This document shows, one piece after another, positions 28,872 through 40,960 of a DNA stretch of 64,000 nucleotides. Origin of the DNA: Dillenia suffruticosa (lineage: Eukaryota > Streptophyta > Magnoliopsida > Dilleniales > Dilleniaceae); the NCBI GenBank assembly GCA_033439265.1, contig JAVTVX010000027.1, positions 5,967,001 to 6,031,000 on the forward strand, given 5' to 3'. The notes under the pieces are model-generated. The model was not told where the DNA came from. It was given only the letters and a program-made list of their open reading frames with translations, and ran no database searches. Within the stretch, counting starts at the first letter, position 1; each line of letters begins with the position of its first letter. The translations under genes and the position numbers were made by a program.

Positions 28872-29121
28872 GGACCATTCCATTTGATAGATTTTTATCT
28901 TTCTAGCTGGATCTAGATCTTCTGATAGTTCAGCCCTCTCTCTCTCTCTCTGCCTCTCTTTGTGGGGCTCCGGCCATAATGCATAGCGTCATGGGGTCCT
29001 CAAATCTGTATGTATAGCCTCCGCAAAGGTCACAACCAAACAAAGAGAGAGAAAAATGATCTATCAGATGATTTAGATCCGGCTAGAAAAAAAAAAAAAA
29101 AATCTTTCAAAAGGAGTGGTA
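28872..29121. repeat. Fold-back (imperfect inverted repeat), ~90-bp arms
   Basis: Left arm 28,872-28,965 and right arm about 29,033-29,121 are imperfect reverse complements around a loop of about 65 bases. The core pair is TTCTAGCTGGATCTAGATCT (left, from 28,901) against TTCTAGCCGGATCTAAATCA (right arm, complement). It is followed on both arms by CTGATAG and a CT/GA-rich part, and preceded by ACCATTCC / ACCACTCC. This could be a MITE or a hairpin-RNA locus. No clear target duplication was found. Confidence 0.7.
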
Positions 29122-30640
29122 CAATAACGCATTTGCTGAAACTCTTAACTCGTAGTCATCACAGTTTATAGAGTTTTGAGTTTCTATTTTTTTAATTCAA
29201 ACTTTATGCTTAAGAAATTACAAAGTATTACAAGAAGATATTATTTTGTGGTGGTCACGATTATCCTCTCTCAACTCTGAGATTTAGATTTAAATTCTTA
29301 TATAATAAAAAAAAAAGATGATATTATTTTGCTGTGCACGAGTAGAATTTTTCGAGAGAGTAGATTTGAGTTTATGGTTTATTTAGTGATTGAACGAGGG
29401 AGAGTTGCTCTCATTTGATGGTTTTTAACTTGCATGCCTCTTATTGAGCAAAGAAAAAGGAAAGAATTTACAGAATTAACGATATATAATTTTTTTAGTT
29501 ATAACGGAGAGTGAGGCGATTATGTTCGAATTTAAAATCTCGGGTAAAAGGAAAAAGTGAGGATTGAGTTCAAAAACCCCAAGAAGTTAATAACCTAGTC
29601 GATAATATATTGAAAAATAATTTTTTTTTTGGGAAAATACAAACTCTCTATTTAAATATACTTTAATCGGTTTTTTAAAGGTATGACAAGATGTTTAAAT
29701 GAAATTGTTTAATTATTTTTTTATAAACCATCCGTACCTCTTTTTTAACCGTATAATGATTTAAATTTAAGATTATCAAATTGAGGGATGAAAATTTTTA
29801 CTACTAAGTTGTCTCCTTAAGGACATTAATTATTTATACTTTAATCACATTATGATCCGAACTAAAATTGGTTTGACATGAATTAAGTTTTTAAAAAATA
29901 AAATTCTTTTTATATCTATTTTTATCGCACTTAAAATTCAAACCCGAGATGAGTGCTAAGTGGGCGCCAATGAAATTGTTTAATTGTTTAACGGAACAAT
30001 ACATGAAATGGATAGCTTTTGTTTCAAAAATAATATTTAACTTTAAAGAAAAAGGATAATAAGATTTTGGGTGGTGACATGACTACAATATGAACTAACT
30101 CTAATTATTAAAGATTCAAGCTCGTTTGTGATTGCTTATGTAGCCTGGAAATATTATTATGCATGACATGAAAAGGGCGGGTAAAATCTTTTGAATTTTG
30201 GCAAATGTGAGAGCCTTGGACTCAGGAGTTTGCGTTACCATGTTTGAATTTTGGAACATGTATATAGGAACATAAAATGTATTCATCAAATAAACATATG
30301 AAGTCTTATGGATGCACTTGTAGCCAGAGAGAATTCGAACAACTCACAAATAAACATATGAAGTCTCATGCACACTCAAGATACCGGCACCATCTTGAGA
30401 CAAAACGATACGTATGAAAGAATTTGTACACGTAAACATGTATTTGTTCTTTTATGGATCTAATCCTAATGATTAGGGGGTTGGGGTAGTCGATCAATAA
30501 TGGACCACGAAACCTACAAATTTTGAAAGAGAATGTTGTAACGAAATCTACAAATTTTGAACCTCTTGACTGAATCATCAAAACCGCCATTTTTCTCTCA
30601 AAAAGGTCCTTAACTTCAATCCCGGTAGTAGAATTAATGC
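29122..30640. other. AT-rich intergenic DNA
   Basis: No gene supported. A short direct repeat (AAATAAACATATGAAGTCT) occurs at about 30,288 and 30,348, 60 bases apart. Otherwise nothing stands out. Confidence 0.5.
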
Positions 30641-32330
30641 TCCAAATGTGGCTTCATCAATTCAATACTATAGTGAATGAGAAGTGGATTTCTGATGGTC
30701 TGCCTTCAAAATAATTCAAAATGGTTGCAATAGAGAGCAAGAAAGTGAGGAATTATCAGCAGATGTAAAAAAGTTTTATTAGATTTTGAGGACATTCCAT
30801 TCTCAAGTTCCGAAATTGGAGCTTGCAATGCAAGAATCTGGGGGTGGTCATGGGGTCTGGATTGATAGGGTGCATGTTGAATCGATGTGGTGATGCTGGA
30901 AATCTGGGCGGTGTGCTTTTAAGCAGCCGGGTTATAAACATAGTTATGAAATATATAAGGCTATAATTAAGACATTGGCAAAAATGAGGAAATTTGGTGC
31001 AGTTTGGGCTCTGATTGAGGAAAAGAGAAAGGAAATCTACAGCTAATTTTGACTGATGTATTTGTGACTTTGATGAGTAGATTTGCCTCGGCCAGGATGG
31101 TGACAAAGGCAATTGAAGTGTTAGATGAGATGTATGGTTGTGAGCCTGATGAGTATGTGTTTGGATTTTTGTTGGATGCTTTGTGCAAGAATGGTGGTGT
31201 TAAGGAAGCTGCTTAGATGTTCAAGGACATGAGGATTCAGTTTATACCAACTCTTAAGCATATTACATCACTGGTGTAGGGAAAGGAAGCTTATGGAGAA
31301 AATTATACAGATGAAGGAAGCAGGTTTTGAACCTGATATTATGGTTTATAACAATCTTTTGAGTGGGTATACTCTAGTGGGGAAAATGGCAGATGCCTAT
31401 GACCTTCTGGAAGAGAAATGGAGAAAGAAAGGGTTGTTAGCCAAATGCAACATCCTTCTTAATTCCCATCCTGTCCCTTTGTTCAAGGGAAAATGATGGA
31501 GGAGGCAATGTGGTTCTTTGCTGATATGCGGAAGAAAGGCTGCAGTCCAGATGTTGTGACCTACTGCTACATTGGTTAGTGAAGTTGCAAACTGGGAAAA
31601 CTTGAGAGGAGCTATGTATGAGCTTTTGGAAAATATGATATAGCAAGGCCTAATCAGATAACTTATCTTCATCTTTTGTCTGCTCATGAGGAGGAACAGC
31701 TAGAAGAGGAAATGAAAAAGATTGGTTGTTTTCCTGATCTCAGTACCTGGAAAAAAGTTATCAGATTGGCATGCAAGTTATGTGAGATCAAAGAAGAAAC
31801 TGGGATAAGTCCTGGGCTGGACACGTGTACCAATTTAATTCATGGGTTTCTTGGGCAACTGTTTAGTTCAGGCTTTTGAGTACTACAAAGAGATGGTTGG
31901 GAAATGTCTCCTATTTGCCCCTCATTGTGGCACGGCAATTGGACAACCTCTTAGAGCTGAAAAGCTCGAAACAGCAGAAGATGTTTGGGGTTGCATTTCA
32001 TCTAAAGGATGTGAGCTGAATGTGTATTACTGGACAATTTGGATCCATGCCCTCTTCTTAAATGGGCATTGTACGGATGCTTGTTCATATTGTCTGGATC
32101 TGATGGATGCAACTGCTATGCCACAGCCAAGATACCTTTGCTAAGCTTGTGAAGGGACTGAGGAAACTATTATACAATCGACAGATTGCAGCAGACATTA
32201 CTGAAAAAGTGTGGAAGATGGCTGAAGAAAGATGACTAACATTAAGAGGAAAGAAAGGCAAGCCAAGGACTTGAAAGAGAAAGTTAAGTCCAAAAAGGAT
32301 CGGAGTCATGCATTCTGGGTACTCATCTCT
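30640..32330 (+). pseudogene. Pentatricopeptide repeat (PPR) protein pseudogene, At5g65820/At3g49730-like
   Basis: Intronless fragments of one PPR protein follow in order but in different frames with stops. They include KTLAKMRKFGAVWALIEE (from about 30,970), FASARMVTKAIEVLDEM and EPDEYVFGFLLDALCKNG (31,080-31,200). QMKEAGFEPDIMVYNNLLSG follows (31,308-31,370), then KKGCSPDVVTY (about 31,530) and ELNVYYWTIWIHALF (31,995-32,060). ITEKVWKMAEER sits near 32,200, followed by a Lys-rich tail. These are typical 35-residue PPR units. Family role: organelle RNA processing, usually in mitochondria for this member. At least four frame breaks and several stops (for example TAG at 31,214-31,216) rule out a full product. 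Upstream parts are too worn to place the start. Confidence 0.88.
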
Positions 32331-33829
32331 GGCTGCAATGGTCATATATGGACACTCCTATTAAGCTTCTTGGTGTATGAGTAAACTGTTATGGACAGGT
32401 CGCAGCAGATATAACAAAGTGAGAATTGTGTATGACGAAAGAATGGAAACATATGTAATGTGTGCAGGACTAGCAAAATGTGGGATGCAAAAAGAGAAGG
32501 AAAAAAATCTGTTTAGTGTGACAGCTAACTGCTGCAGGTAGGATGGCTGGAAAGGTTCCCTGATTTTTCACAGAGGACATATCAGGACAAAAAGAAAATT
32601 GCTGAACACATGATGTTTAGCCGATTATTAGGACATGAATAAGAAGCAAGAGTGAAAAGGTAATCAAGGGCACAGAGAGGACTAGTGGTGATGGCATGTA
32701 GGGTTGATGGGATTAAAAGTTTTTAACCTTGATGCAAGAGAAGCTGTCTCCCTTATTAGAATATTGGTTGTAGCTGATATGAATGCATTCTCTTGCAATT
32801 GGATAATGCGAGGGAAACCTAATGTTGCATCTGGGAGTGGGGCCATTGGTCAGAGGAAAGGAAAAACCAAGGACAATTTAATGTCCTACAATGCTCACAA
32901 AAGGCTTGTAGAAGGTACAGTTTAAGTTAGCATTTTCATTTTTTTTTTATTTTTGTGTTTGTATTTTGTCCCTTTGAAAATGCAAAAAAGTTTCCAATTC
33001 CAAGAGGAATTACTTGTTTTTATATGTCCTTGCATGTTTCAGGTCCACATAGTTCTTGCTCAACGCTATCTTACTTTTGCAACACAATTTTGCATACTGG
33101 ATTCAATCAGCAGCACTGCATTTTGATCCCACGAACGATCTGCATCTGATCCTCGTGAGAGTTTCTACCTGGCTATTACATCCCCATTTTCTCTTTTAAT
33201 GATATTGCAATTTCATAGCATTCTTCTGAGGTGGAAAACATTTCATTTATTCCATTGTCTTTAGAAAAGCTCTGTTCATAACCGAGTGTTGAGAAAACCT
33301 TGGAGAGATTTACTCCGTGATTTGTTGATTTTTATTCAAAGAAAAAGGAAATGGAAAACATTCTCCATATTAAGAGTGTAAGAGTCTACGAAAGATTTTT
33401 TAAGAAGCGAAAAGGAGATAATTAAATGTAAAAGCAGCTGAGAACAGAAGATTGATCCACTAGACAGGAAGCTAGTTTCTAATTCCTCTTAAGTGATAAT
33501 TACAAGGTCTTCCCCAGTTTGAGTAAATATTTACATACTTCGGCAAAACAAACTCCCCTATAAAAACATCATTGTTTCCTGTTGTATTCCAACATTTTTT
33601 TTTTCTCTTTTTGGCTAAAGAATAAGGTGTTGGGGGAAACCAGTGTTGCTACCCCACGATCATTTCGAAGAAAAGGACTCAGTAGTGTAAAGATGTTTCA
33701 ACACTCCATTACTTCTACTTACTCATGTTTCAGCCAATTGATGCTAAGATGAAGCTTTTGAACTATCTAGGAAAATAGCTTTGAAATGGCTATATCTCCT
33801 TCACTTGGCAAAGCCTATATACTCTATTT
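32331..33829. other. Region between PPR relic and DUF21 gene
   Basis: The 32,400-32,930 part has moderate open frames (for example 32,704-32,925 plus) but no family I recognise. It may be further relic sequence downstream of the PPR gene. Bases from about 33,300 to 33,829 are probably the 3' UTR of the minus-strand DUF21 gene. Confidence 0.4.
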
Positions 33830-34984
33830 TCAGTGATCTGTCTCATCAAAAATCTCCTCCTACATGAACAGAAGTGAAATTCCTGGAATAAATTTCTAAA
33901 ACAGACTACAGAAGCCAGATAAAAAAGAGGGAAAAATACCCATCTTACTTGCAGCAGCTCTTCAATAACATCCTCCATAGTTATTATCCCTATAGCCTCC
34001 CCTTCTTCGGTGAACTTAGGCAGAGAATAGTCATCCAAATGCAAGACATCTGCCTGGAAGTCCCTGGACCACCTCTTGTTCCTTGTGGTTTCAATTTGGT
34101 GCCGATTACATGCTCCATCAGACAAAGTCTTTCTCTTATTGATTGGTTTCTTGTTCTTCAAGCTTTTCTTTCGCACATGCTTTTCACCATGAATGTCAAG
34201 CCTCACTTTATGCACAGAAATGTGTTTGCTTAACAGAAGAAAGAAACATCCTGGAGAAGAGGAGAGCAATAATAGGCATATCTCATAGACGTAAGTAGAC
34301 ACATACCCTCCGTTGGGACGCAGGTGGTTGACTGTTCCCCAGCCTGATTTTGCTGTCTAATAACAACCGCCATATGACTGTGCCCTTTCTGAAATTCATT
34401 AAGTATTTCATATAAAGGCATTGCCTCTGATACCCTGTAGCACGAAATTGAGACTTCAGTGAAGATTCTACAACCTAGAATCTACTTTCTGATTTTCTTG
34501 GCCACTATACAGAAGCTAAGAGACTAGATTTTTCAGCTTGTTTGTCTGAAACAGATTTGGAATCGAATATTAGGTCAATGGGGTACTATTTTTTGTGTTT
34601 AGGATGTTAACAGTAGTCAATACTGCTAAGTCCCAAAAGATTAAGTGTGCATTGGAAGTCACCAGTGCTGCAGAATACTGACACCAATTTTTTCTTTTAT
34701 TAGGTTTTAGCTTGCTTTCCTTGGTATAATTTGCTGTTTAAGAATGTTAGAGCTATAGCAATTTGGAATAGGAATTATATACCTTGGAATCTTCCGAATT
34801 GTGACATTCTTAACTAGAACCTCATCTGCCGGATGGATTGTCAGTAGATTTTTCACCTACATTTGACATTTGAAATATCAACTATAAACCAAATACCAAC
34901 TCAATCATGGTCCATTTCCAATAAGCTTATATAACCCCCAAGATGAAGATGTTGACATAAAGCAACTTACAGCACCTATATACA

Positions 34985-35023
<39 letters not shown>

Positions 35024-35625
35024 TTTTTTTCCTGAACATAGATTTAGTACCACAAACATTTGCAGAATTTGATGAATTTTGGAGAACAGTATGCAAGGAT
35101 GTTCACCAGAATTAGACCAATGATGTTTCTTGAATGCTCATAATAAACAGGTACCCTGCTATGCCCTTTCTCCAATATTAACTTCATCAAATTCCTGAAA
35201 CATTAACAATATTTAGACAACTTAAGTACAAGATGTCCATCTTAATCAAATCTCACCTGTCTAGTTTAGCATTGATGTCAATGGCAAAAGTTTCAGATAT
35301 AGGAGTCATAGCATCCTTTGCAGTCTTCTCAGTGAGCTCAAGAGCTCCTGTGATGATCATTGTCTCGTCACGTGTCAATTCTCCACCCTTTCCCGCCTGT
35401 GTCGCAAGCCTATTAAGTACTTAATTGCTTTCCTGTTATTTTCAAAATCAATGCCTCAAGAGTAGTACCTCGTTACTGTGCAAATCTACTAGTGTTTTCA
35501 ACTCTGCCCTCCGAAAAAGAGCTTCATGTCCTTTCCCTAATAAAAAGTCCAGTAACTGTCCCACAAACAAAGGTGATTATCTAAATTGGAGTAGCGGATT
35601 AGAAAATAATTATTGTATCAAGAAC

Positions 35626-35683
<58 letters not shown>

Positions 35684-36724
35684 GTATATATATATGACCT
35701 TGCTAATAGGATATGCGACGGGGAAACAAATCCAAACAAGAGCTTGCACAAAGGGTGTGACTGCTGCCCCAATTGCCAGGCCATAACGTGAACAAAGAGC
35801 CTGAGGTATGATCTGCTTTATGAATGTACTGTCAGATAAATTGTCAAGACTTCAAAATCATGTAAACCTTAGCAAAAGATGAAAAATAATGCAGTAAACT
35901 GACCTCACCAAACAAAAGTATCAAGGTCACCGAAATAAGAATCGCTCCCCAAGCTGAAACCAGACTGTTAAGAAAAATTGGAAGTGCCTGAATACAAAAA
36001 AAAAAAAAAAAAAAAAAAAAAGAAGGAAAGAAAGCAAAGAAAAGAAAGAAAAGAAAATTTCTCAAAGACATTTACGCACTCATCCTATGTTCCGCATGAA
36101 GAGAGAATGGATTATTTTTCCTGAAATTAAAGTAGGTTACCTCCATAGCCGCGGCATTGCAGATTAAAAGTGTGCAGAGCAATAGATGCTGCCGTTTGAC
36201 AACCGGCAATATCTTTGCTGTGAAAGGAAAAGAAGTAATTGTGATCAAGTCTATCATAGTCCATAACCTAGTTAATTACAACTACTGCAGAAATCTGCTT
36301 TCTAATATAGTAACACTAGTGGGTGATCATAAACTCCTTGAATATCTATTCATCGTACTCAGCTTCATATTAACCATGTAGAACTTATTTTTTTTGCATT
36401 GAATTTGATCCTTAAAAATTGAAAACATCAAAACAAGTAACTTCACTTGTACATACACCACATTTATAAATAAATGAATATGAAATTGGGCTTTATTATA
36501 AGACTCAGAAAGAGAATTTTGAGATTTTGGAGGATAAGAGAAATGGGTACATGGTTCAATTTAACATGCACCACATTTATGAAATTTGAACAGAAAAACA
36601 GAAATTTATGAGAACCCAAAAAGGAATACTTGAAAAAAAAACGAGGAGCGGGTGTGCAATCCACTTACACACACACCCCACATTCATGAATTTGAATAAA
36701 AAATAGAATTTACGAAACCCAATT

Positions 36725-36763
<39 letters not shown>

Positions 36764-36774
36764 GAGAGAGGAGG

Positions 36775-36809
<35 letters not shown>

Positions 36810-36994
36810 GATTTACAAGCATATATGCGATCTTTGGGAGTTCCAGACATGGAAATGACTTCAAGATCAACAAGACTCAGAGACATGAGACCCAATGTGA
36901 GACCAGACATCAATCCAGCGAACAATACAAGCAGTGCAATTATTGATATTCGTAGAAAGAATTGAGCTTCACAGCATTCATATTCGACGGCCAT
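33830..36994 (-). CDS. DUF21 (CNNM transmembrane) and CBS domain protein, 11 exons, 433 aa
   Basis: Exons from 5' (high) to 3' (low): 36817-36994, 36141-36217, 35904-35987, 35699-35812, 35469-35555, 35257-35396, 35107-35194, 34783-34856, 34307-34434, 33949-34250, 33830-33859. All are GT-AG on minus and in phase, total 1,302 nt. Residues ~13-40 and three later hydrophobic segments (to about 165) form the DUF21/CNNM membrane domain. [12 protein letters not shown] (from about 209) opens the CBS pair, with GHSRVPVYY and [14 protein letters not shown] as the typical strings. A basic insert of about 65 residues splits the second CBS. The protein ends EEIFDETDH, as in the short (about 424-aa) plant members such as At2g14520/At4g33700. 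Animal and bacterial relatives handle Mg2+ transport; plant function is less certain. Confidence 0.92.
34988..35015. repeat. (AT)n microsatellite in DUF21 intron 7
   Basis: About 14 TA/AT units in the intron between exons 7 and 8, followed by ATGTATGT. Confidence 0.9.
35631..35680. repeat. (TC)25 microsatellite in DUF21 intron 4
   Basis: A pure TC run on plus. In the transcript (minus) it is a GA run that begins 18 bases after the 5' splice site of intron 4 (exon 4 ends at 35,699). Confidence 0.95.
36731..36807. repeat. (GA)n / GGGA-interrupted microsatellite in DUF21 intron 1
   Basis: Two GA runs separated by GGTGAGAGAGGAGGGAGGGA on plus. In the transcript this is a CU run starting only 9 bases after the 5' splice site of intron 1 (exon 1 ends at 36,817). 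Confidence 0.95.
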
Positions 36995-37823
36995 TTTTTC
37001 TTTGTTTCTTCTTGTTCTTTCAATTTTGGATGTTATGTCTTCTTCGGATTTAAATACATAGAATAAAAAATATTTTTGTTTTTAATAAGAAAATTACATA
37101 AAAGAAAAGAAAATAACAAGTGGATAAATATAATATTTTATGTGTAATATTTTGAAAAGAAATGCTATATTTGACTCCTCACGCAACCGCATGATGAGTG
37201 CAACACGAACTATTCTTTCACTTTTTTACTAAAGTTTAGACTCACTAATATGAAAATATAATGTCCAACATAAAGAAAATTATACATTATGTATGAGAAT
37301 AAGAGTATATTCTATTAGCAACCACTCGTTATATTTATGATACTACTAATGGGTCATCAGTCTAGTGAGTAAAAGTGTTAAATCTATTAATTAAGTTTTA
37401 AATTTAAAACTTGAAAATAAAAAAAATTACGTTAAAAGAATTTGTTCTAAATTGAATCTGATAACATTTAGATCAGATTAGTTAGAATATAACTCCAGAT
37501 ACCGGTTGGTTATAAAAAAAAAGGAAAATATTTATGATGTCAATGAAATGGTAATGGTAATGTAAATAAGTTAGTTGAGTTTGGAAAAAATTTTTGTGTT
37601 TTATATAATGCTTGTAGAAGCAATTTTTAACATTGGAGAGGACAAGAATGGGAAAAGAAACTTCAAGGCAAAGACATTTTAAGATATTCGGTGCGGTGGG
37701 AACATAACAAGTGACAAGGAAGCATCAGATGCTCCCCCCACTCTTTTTCAGGCACTTCTATTAGAAACATCTCGAATTTTGCCTTTTTTCTTCTGCGTAT
37801 CTCATTTATCACTACTTGCTTTA

Positions 37824-37828
<5 letters not shown>
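36995..37828. other. DUF21 promoter side and intergenic DNA
   Basis: A TATTTAAAT string on minus near 37,045-37,055 is a candidate TATA element about 55 bases before the start codon, with an A-rich leader. The remainder (37,060-37,830) is AT-rich with no gene. A phrase ATCAGATTAGTTAGAATATA near 37,470 belongs to the dispersed repeat also seen near 17,420. Confidence 0.4.

Positions 37829-37886
<58 letters not shown>
37829..37886. repeat. Compound (TG)16(AG)13 microsatellite
   Basis: A pure TG run joined directly to a pure AG run. Intergenic and likely polymorphic. Confidence 0.95.
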
Positions 37887-38159
37887 TCTCTTTTTCTTGA
37901 GTATTGGAAATGGAGGCCAGAAAATTGGTAGTAGCAGCAGCCAAAAAGCGCTCTGTGGGATCTGCGCAGGATTTAAAATTTTCAGTTTGATTGGGAAAAC
38001 AAAAGTTGGTTGGAAAGCACCATGTTCATGCAAAAGTTTTATTCAAATTTTCATTATTTCTTTTTTCCACAATTTTCCATCTAATTGTCCATTATCAAAT
38101 CGTCTGAGTGACAAATTTCGCAATAAACCTTTTACTATTTTTTATTTTTTTAAAAAATA

Positions 38160-39075
38160 AAGGTATGATATCAGCTATGATCGTTTAAAATATACCAACA
38201 AAATTATTGATATGCTTAATAATTTATAAATCATATATATTAAATAAGTATTACTTGACAAATGTTATATATACTCTCAATTCTTCAACTTTTTAATATT
38301 AAAATCAAATCAATTATTGATTAGATTTTGAAAATATTTGATTTTTTATTTTTTTTATTTTTTTTTAAATCATGGTATCAGAGTTAGAGCCAACGTTAGA
38401 GTTATATCCAATTATCTTAGTTCAATCAGAACTAAAGACAACCACTCTCACATCCGTAGACATCCCCAGAAGAACCCAGATCCATTTTGGAAAAAACTGT
38501 CTTTCATGGTTGCAAAAGATACCCCTAAGATTTTAGGTCCTATGTTCATGTTCTTTTTCATATTTAAATAGTTTTTATTATACCATATTGAGTTTGAGAG
38601 GGGAGGTGAGATTATATTATGTATCAATATCAAATCAATTATTGATTTGATTTTGAGAATATTTGTTTTTTTTTATATATTTTCATATGTGTAATGTTAT
38701 ATTTTTATATTTGTGGTAATAGATTTTTTTATTTAAAATCAATTTACTGTAATAATTCACTGAAACAATAGAATATTAGAACTCATATTTTATATTACTT
38801 CCAATTATTAATATGGCATCAGAGTCACATTAAAATATTTTAATTTGATATTGGAGCCATGTTCAAGATGGAAAAGCAATATAAGCAATATAAAAAATCT
38901 ATATAAAAACATAAATCAATTATAAATATCGAAATATAAAAATAAATTGGATTTATATAAAAATCTATTATTATAAATATAAAAATATAACAATATAAAA
39001 AATTAAATATTTTCAAAATCAAACAATAATCGATTTGATTTTGAAATATAATATATTTCGACATTCTCTCAAATT
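38160..39075. mobile_element. Nested AT-rich copia LTR remnants with primer-site-like motifs
   Basis: The near-palindromic phrase around ATCAATTATTGATTTGATTT occurs three times (about 38,320, 38,640 and 39,020). Strings close to the initiator-Met primer-site consensus TGGTATCAGAGC follow two of them: ATGGTATCAGAGTTAGAGCC near 38,373 and ATGGCATCAGAGTC near 38,812 on plus. A weaker ATGGCTCCAATATC-like string lies on minus near 38,860. This looks like two or three broken copia LTR ends in opposing orientation. Exact limits cannot be set. Confidence 0.5.
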
Positions 39076-39486
39076 TAATATAATATAATAAAAATCAGAT
39101 AAATTTGAAAAAGAATCGGCATACGAAACCTAAAATTATAAGGGTGTTAAAAAAAAAAAAAGATATTCAATAATGAAATACTACATCTCGAAGTCACCTA
39201 GAACCCTAACGATTCCCCAATGTCCTCACCTTTATCAGTAAATGGTGTACCCTTTTGCTTCGCATCGCAACATATTCGAAAAGCCTCCCCACGATGTGTT
39301 CTTAATTTAGTGGGCTTAGTGGTAATCCAACTCAAAAGTTGGACATAAGAGAACACCTTTCCCGTTGGGAGGTCTCTTTTTTCTTAAGTCATTTTATGGT
39401 TTAAATTCGAGTTCAATGTCTGTAGACAGACTATGCAATTCCCAAAGGGTGTGAAACAATTTATTCATTTTTGGTGGGTCTACTGC
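39076..39486. other. Short repeat-derived flank
   Basis: No gene. Phrases such as AGTGGTAATCCAACTC and TTCGAGTTCAATG resemble tRNA-like parts of plant SINEs on minus, but are too worn to define an element. Confidence 0.35.
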
Positions 39487-39870
39487 ATGATTTGATAGCG
39501 TTTCTTTTTTACTTTACAGAGATTCGAACCTGAGATTTGTAAGTCAGAAGAGGGAGATTTTGACTATTAGGCTATCACTACAAAAAAACACGATTTTAGT
39601 GATAAATTTTAGCGACGGAAAAAATTTGTCGCTTTTTTGCGATGGATTTAGTGACGAAAAATTTTTTTGTCGCTATTTTACAATGAATTTAGTGACGAAA
39701 ATATATTTGTAGCTAAATTAACAACAGATACATTATTTGTGACTAAATTTGTCGCTAATTGACAACGAAAAATTTTTTATGACTAAATTCGTCATTAATT
39801 TGTAACGAAAAAAAAAATTTATCGCTAATTAGCAACGGATTTGGAAATTCGTCGTTAAGTTGATTTTTTT

Positions 39871-40960
39871 AATTAGCATTTTATATCTTTTATATTAATT
39901 TATATTAACTAATCATATTTATTATTTTATAATATTTTAAATTCATATTTTATATTTTATTTTTATTTTTAAAAAATCATATTATTTAATTTTTTAAATA
40001 TTTTATTTTTTAGCGACGAATTTAGTGACGTATTAGAAATCCGTTGCTAATTTTAGCAACGAATTCTGGAATCCGTCATCGAACTTAGCGACAGATTATA
40101 AAATTCGTCGTTAAATTTAGCGACGGATTCCCAAATTCATCGCTAAGTTATTTTTTTAAAATTAGCATAATATATCTTTTTTATTTTATTAATTTATATT
40201 AACCAATCAAATTTATTGTTTTATAATATTTTAAAATCGAATTTTATTTTATTATTTTATTATTTTATTTTTTAAAAAATAATATGATATAATTTTTTAA
40301 ATATTTTATTATTTAGCGATGTATTTGAAATCCGTCGCTAAACTTAGCGACGGATTCCGAAATTCGTCGCTAAACTTAGCGACGGATTTCGAAATTCGTC
40401 GCTAAGTTAATTGTTTTTTTTTAAATTAGCATTTTATATCTTTTTTATTTTATTAACTTGTATTAACCAATCAAATTTATTATTTTATAATATTTTAAAT
40501 TCGAATTTTATTTTATTATTTTATATTTTTCTTTTTTGAAAAATAATATTATTTAATTTTTTAAATATTTTATTATTTAGCGATGAATTTAGCGATGAAG
40601 CAGAAATCCGTGACTAAGTTTAATGACGAATTTCTGAATTCGTCGCTAAACTTAGCAACGGATTAGGAAATTCGTCGCTAAGTTAATTTTTTTTTAAATT
40701 AGCATTTTATATATTTTTTATTTTATTAATTTATATTATTTTATTCTAAATTAGTATTTTAATATTTTATAACAAATATTATCATTTTTTATTATTTTAT
40801 TATTATTAATAAAATATGAGAATAAGATAATAAATTAAAAAAACATATTTTAAAAAAGCATTTTATTTTATTTTTAGGAATAAAATTAATATATTTTTTC
40901 TTCATTTATTATTTTATTGTTTTACAAAAAATTATCATATTTATTATTTTTAATTAATAT
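39871..40960. repeat. Tandem array of ~265-290-bp units inside the CACTA element
   Basis: The phrase AATTAGCATTTTATATCTTT and variants recurs at 39,871, 40,160, 40,424 and 40,697. Each is followed by an AT-only segment, then a block of alternating TTAGCGACGAAT and ATTCGTCGCTAA. The clearest block, 40,375-40,406, is a hairpin with 15-base arms and one mismatch. Weaker AT-only copies trail on to about 40,960. Confidence 0.8.

Noticed and set aside
32704-32925. 73-codon frame downstream of the PPR relic
   Set aside because: No domain or start context, and nothing ties it to the PPR gene; could be relic DNA but not supported as a gene.
36710-36806. Extension of DUF21 exon 1 into the Ser/Leu repeat frame
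   Set aside because: The repeat is the (CU)n tract just past a GT donor at 36,816; homologous proteins continue with the KILPVVK segment of exon 2 instead.
39500-39575. Possible functional tRNA gene (box A and box B on minus)
   Set aside because: No closable acceptor stem or anticodon loop, and the unit is interrupted by a transposon; called a SINE-like remnant instead.
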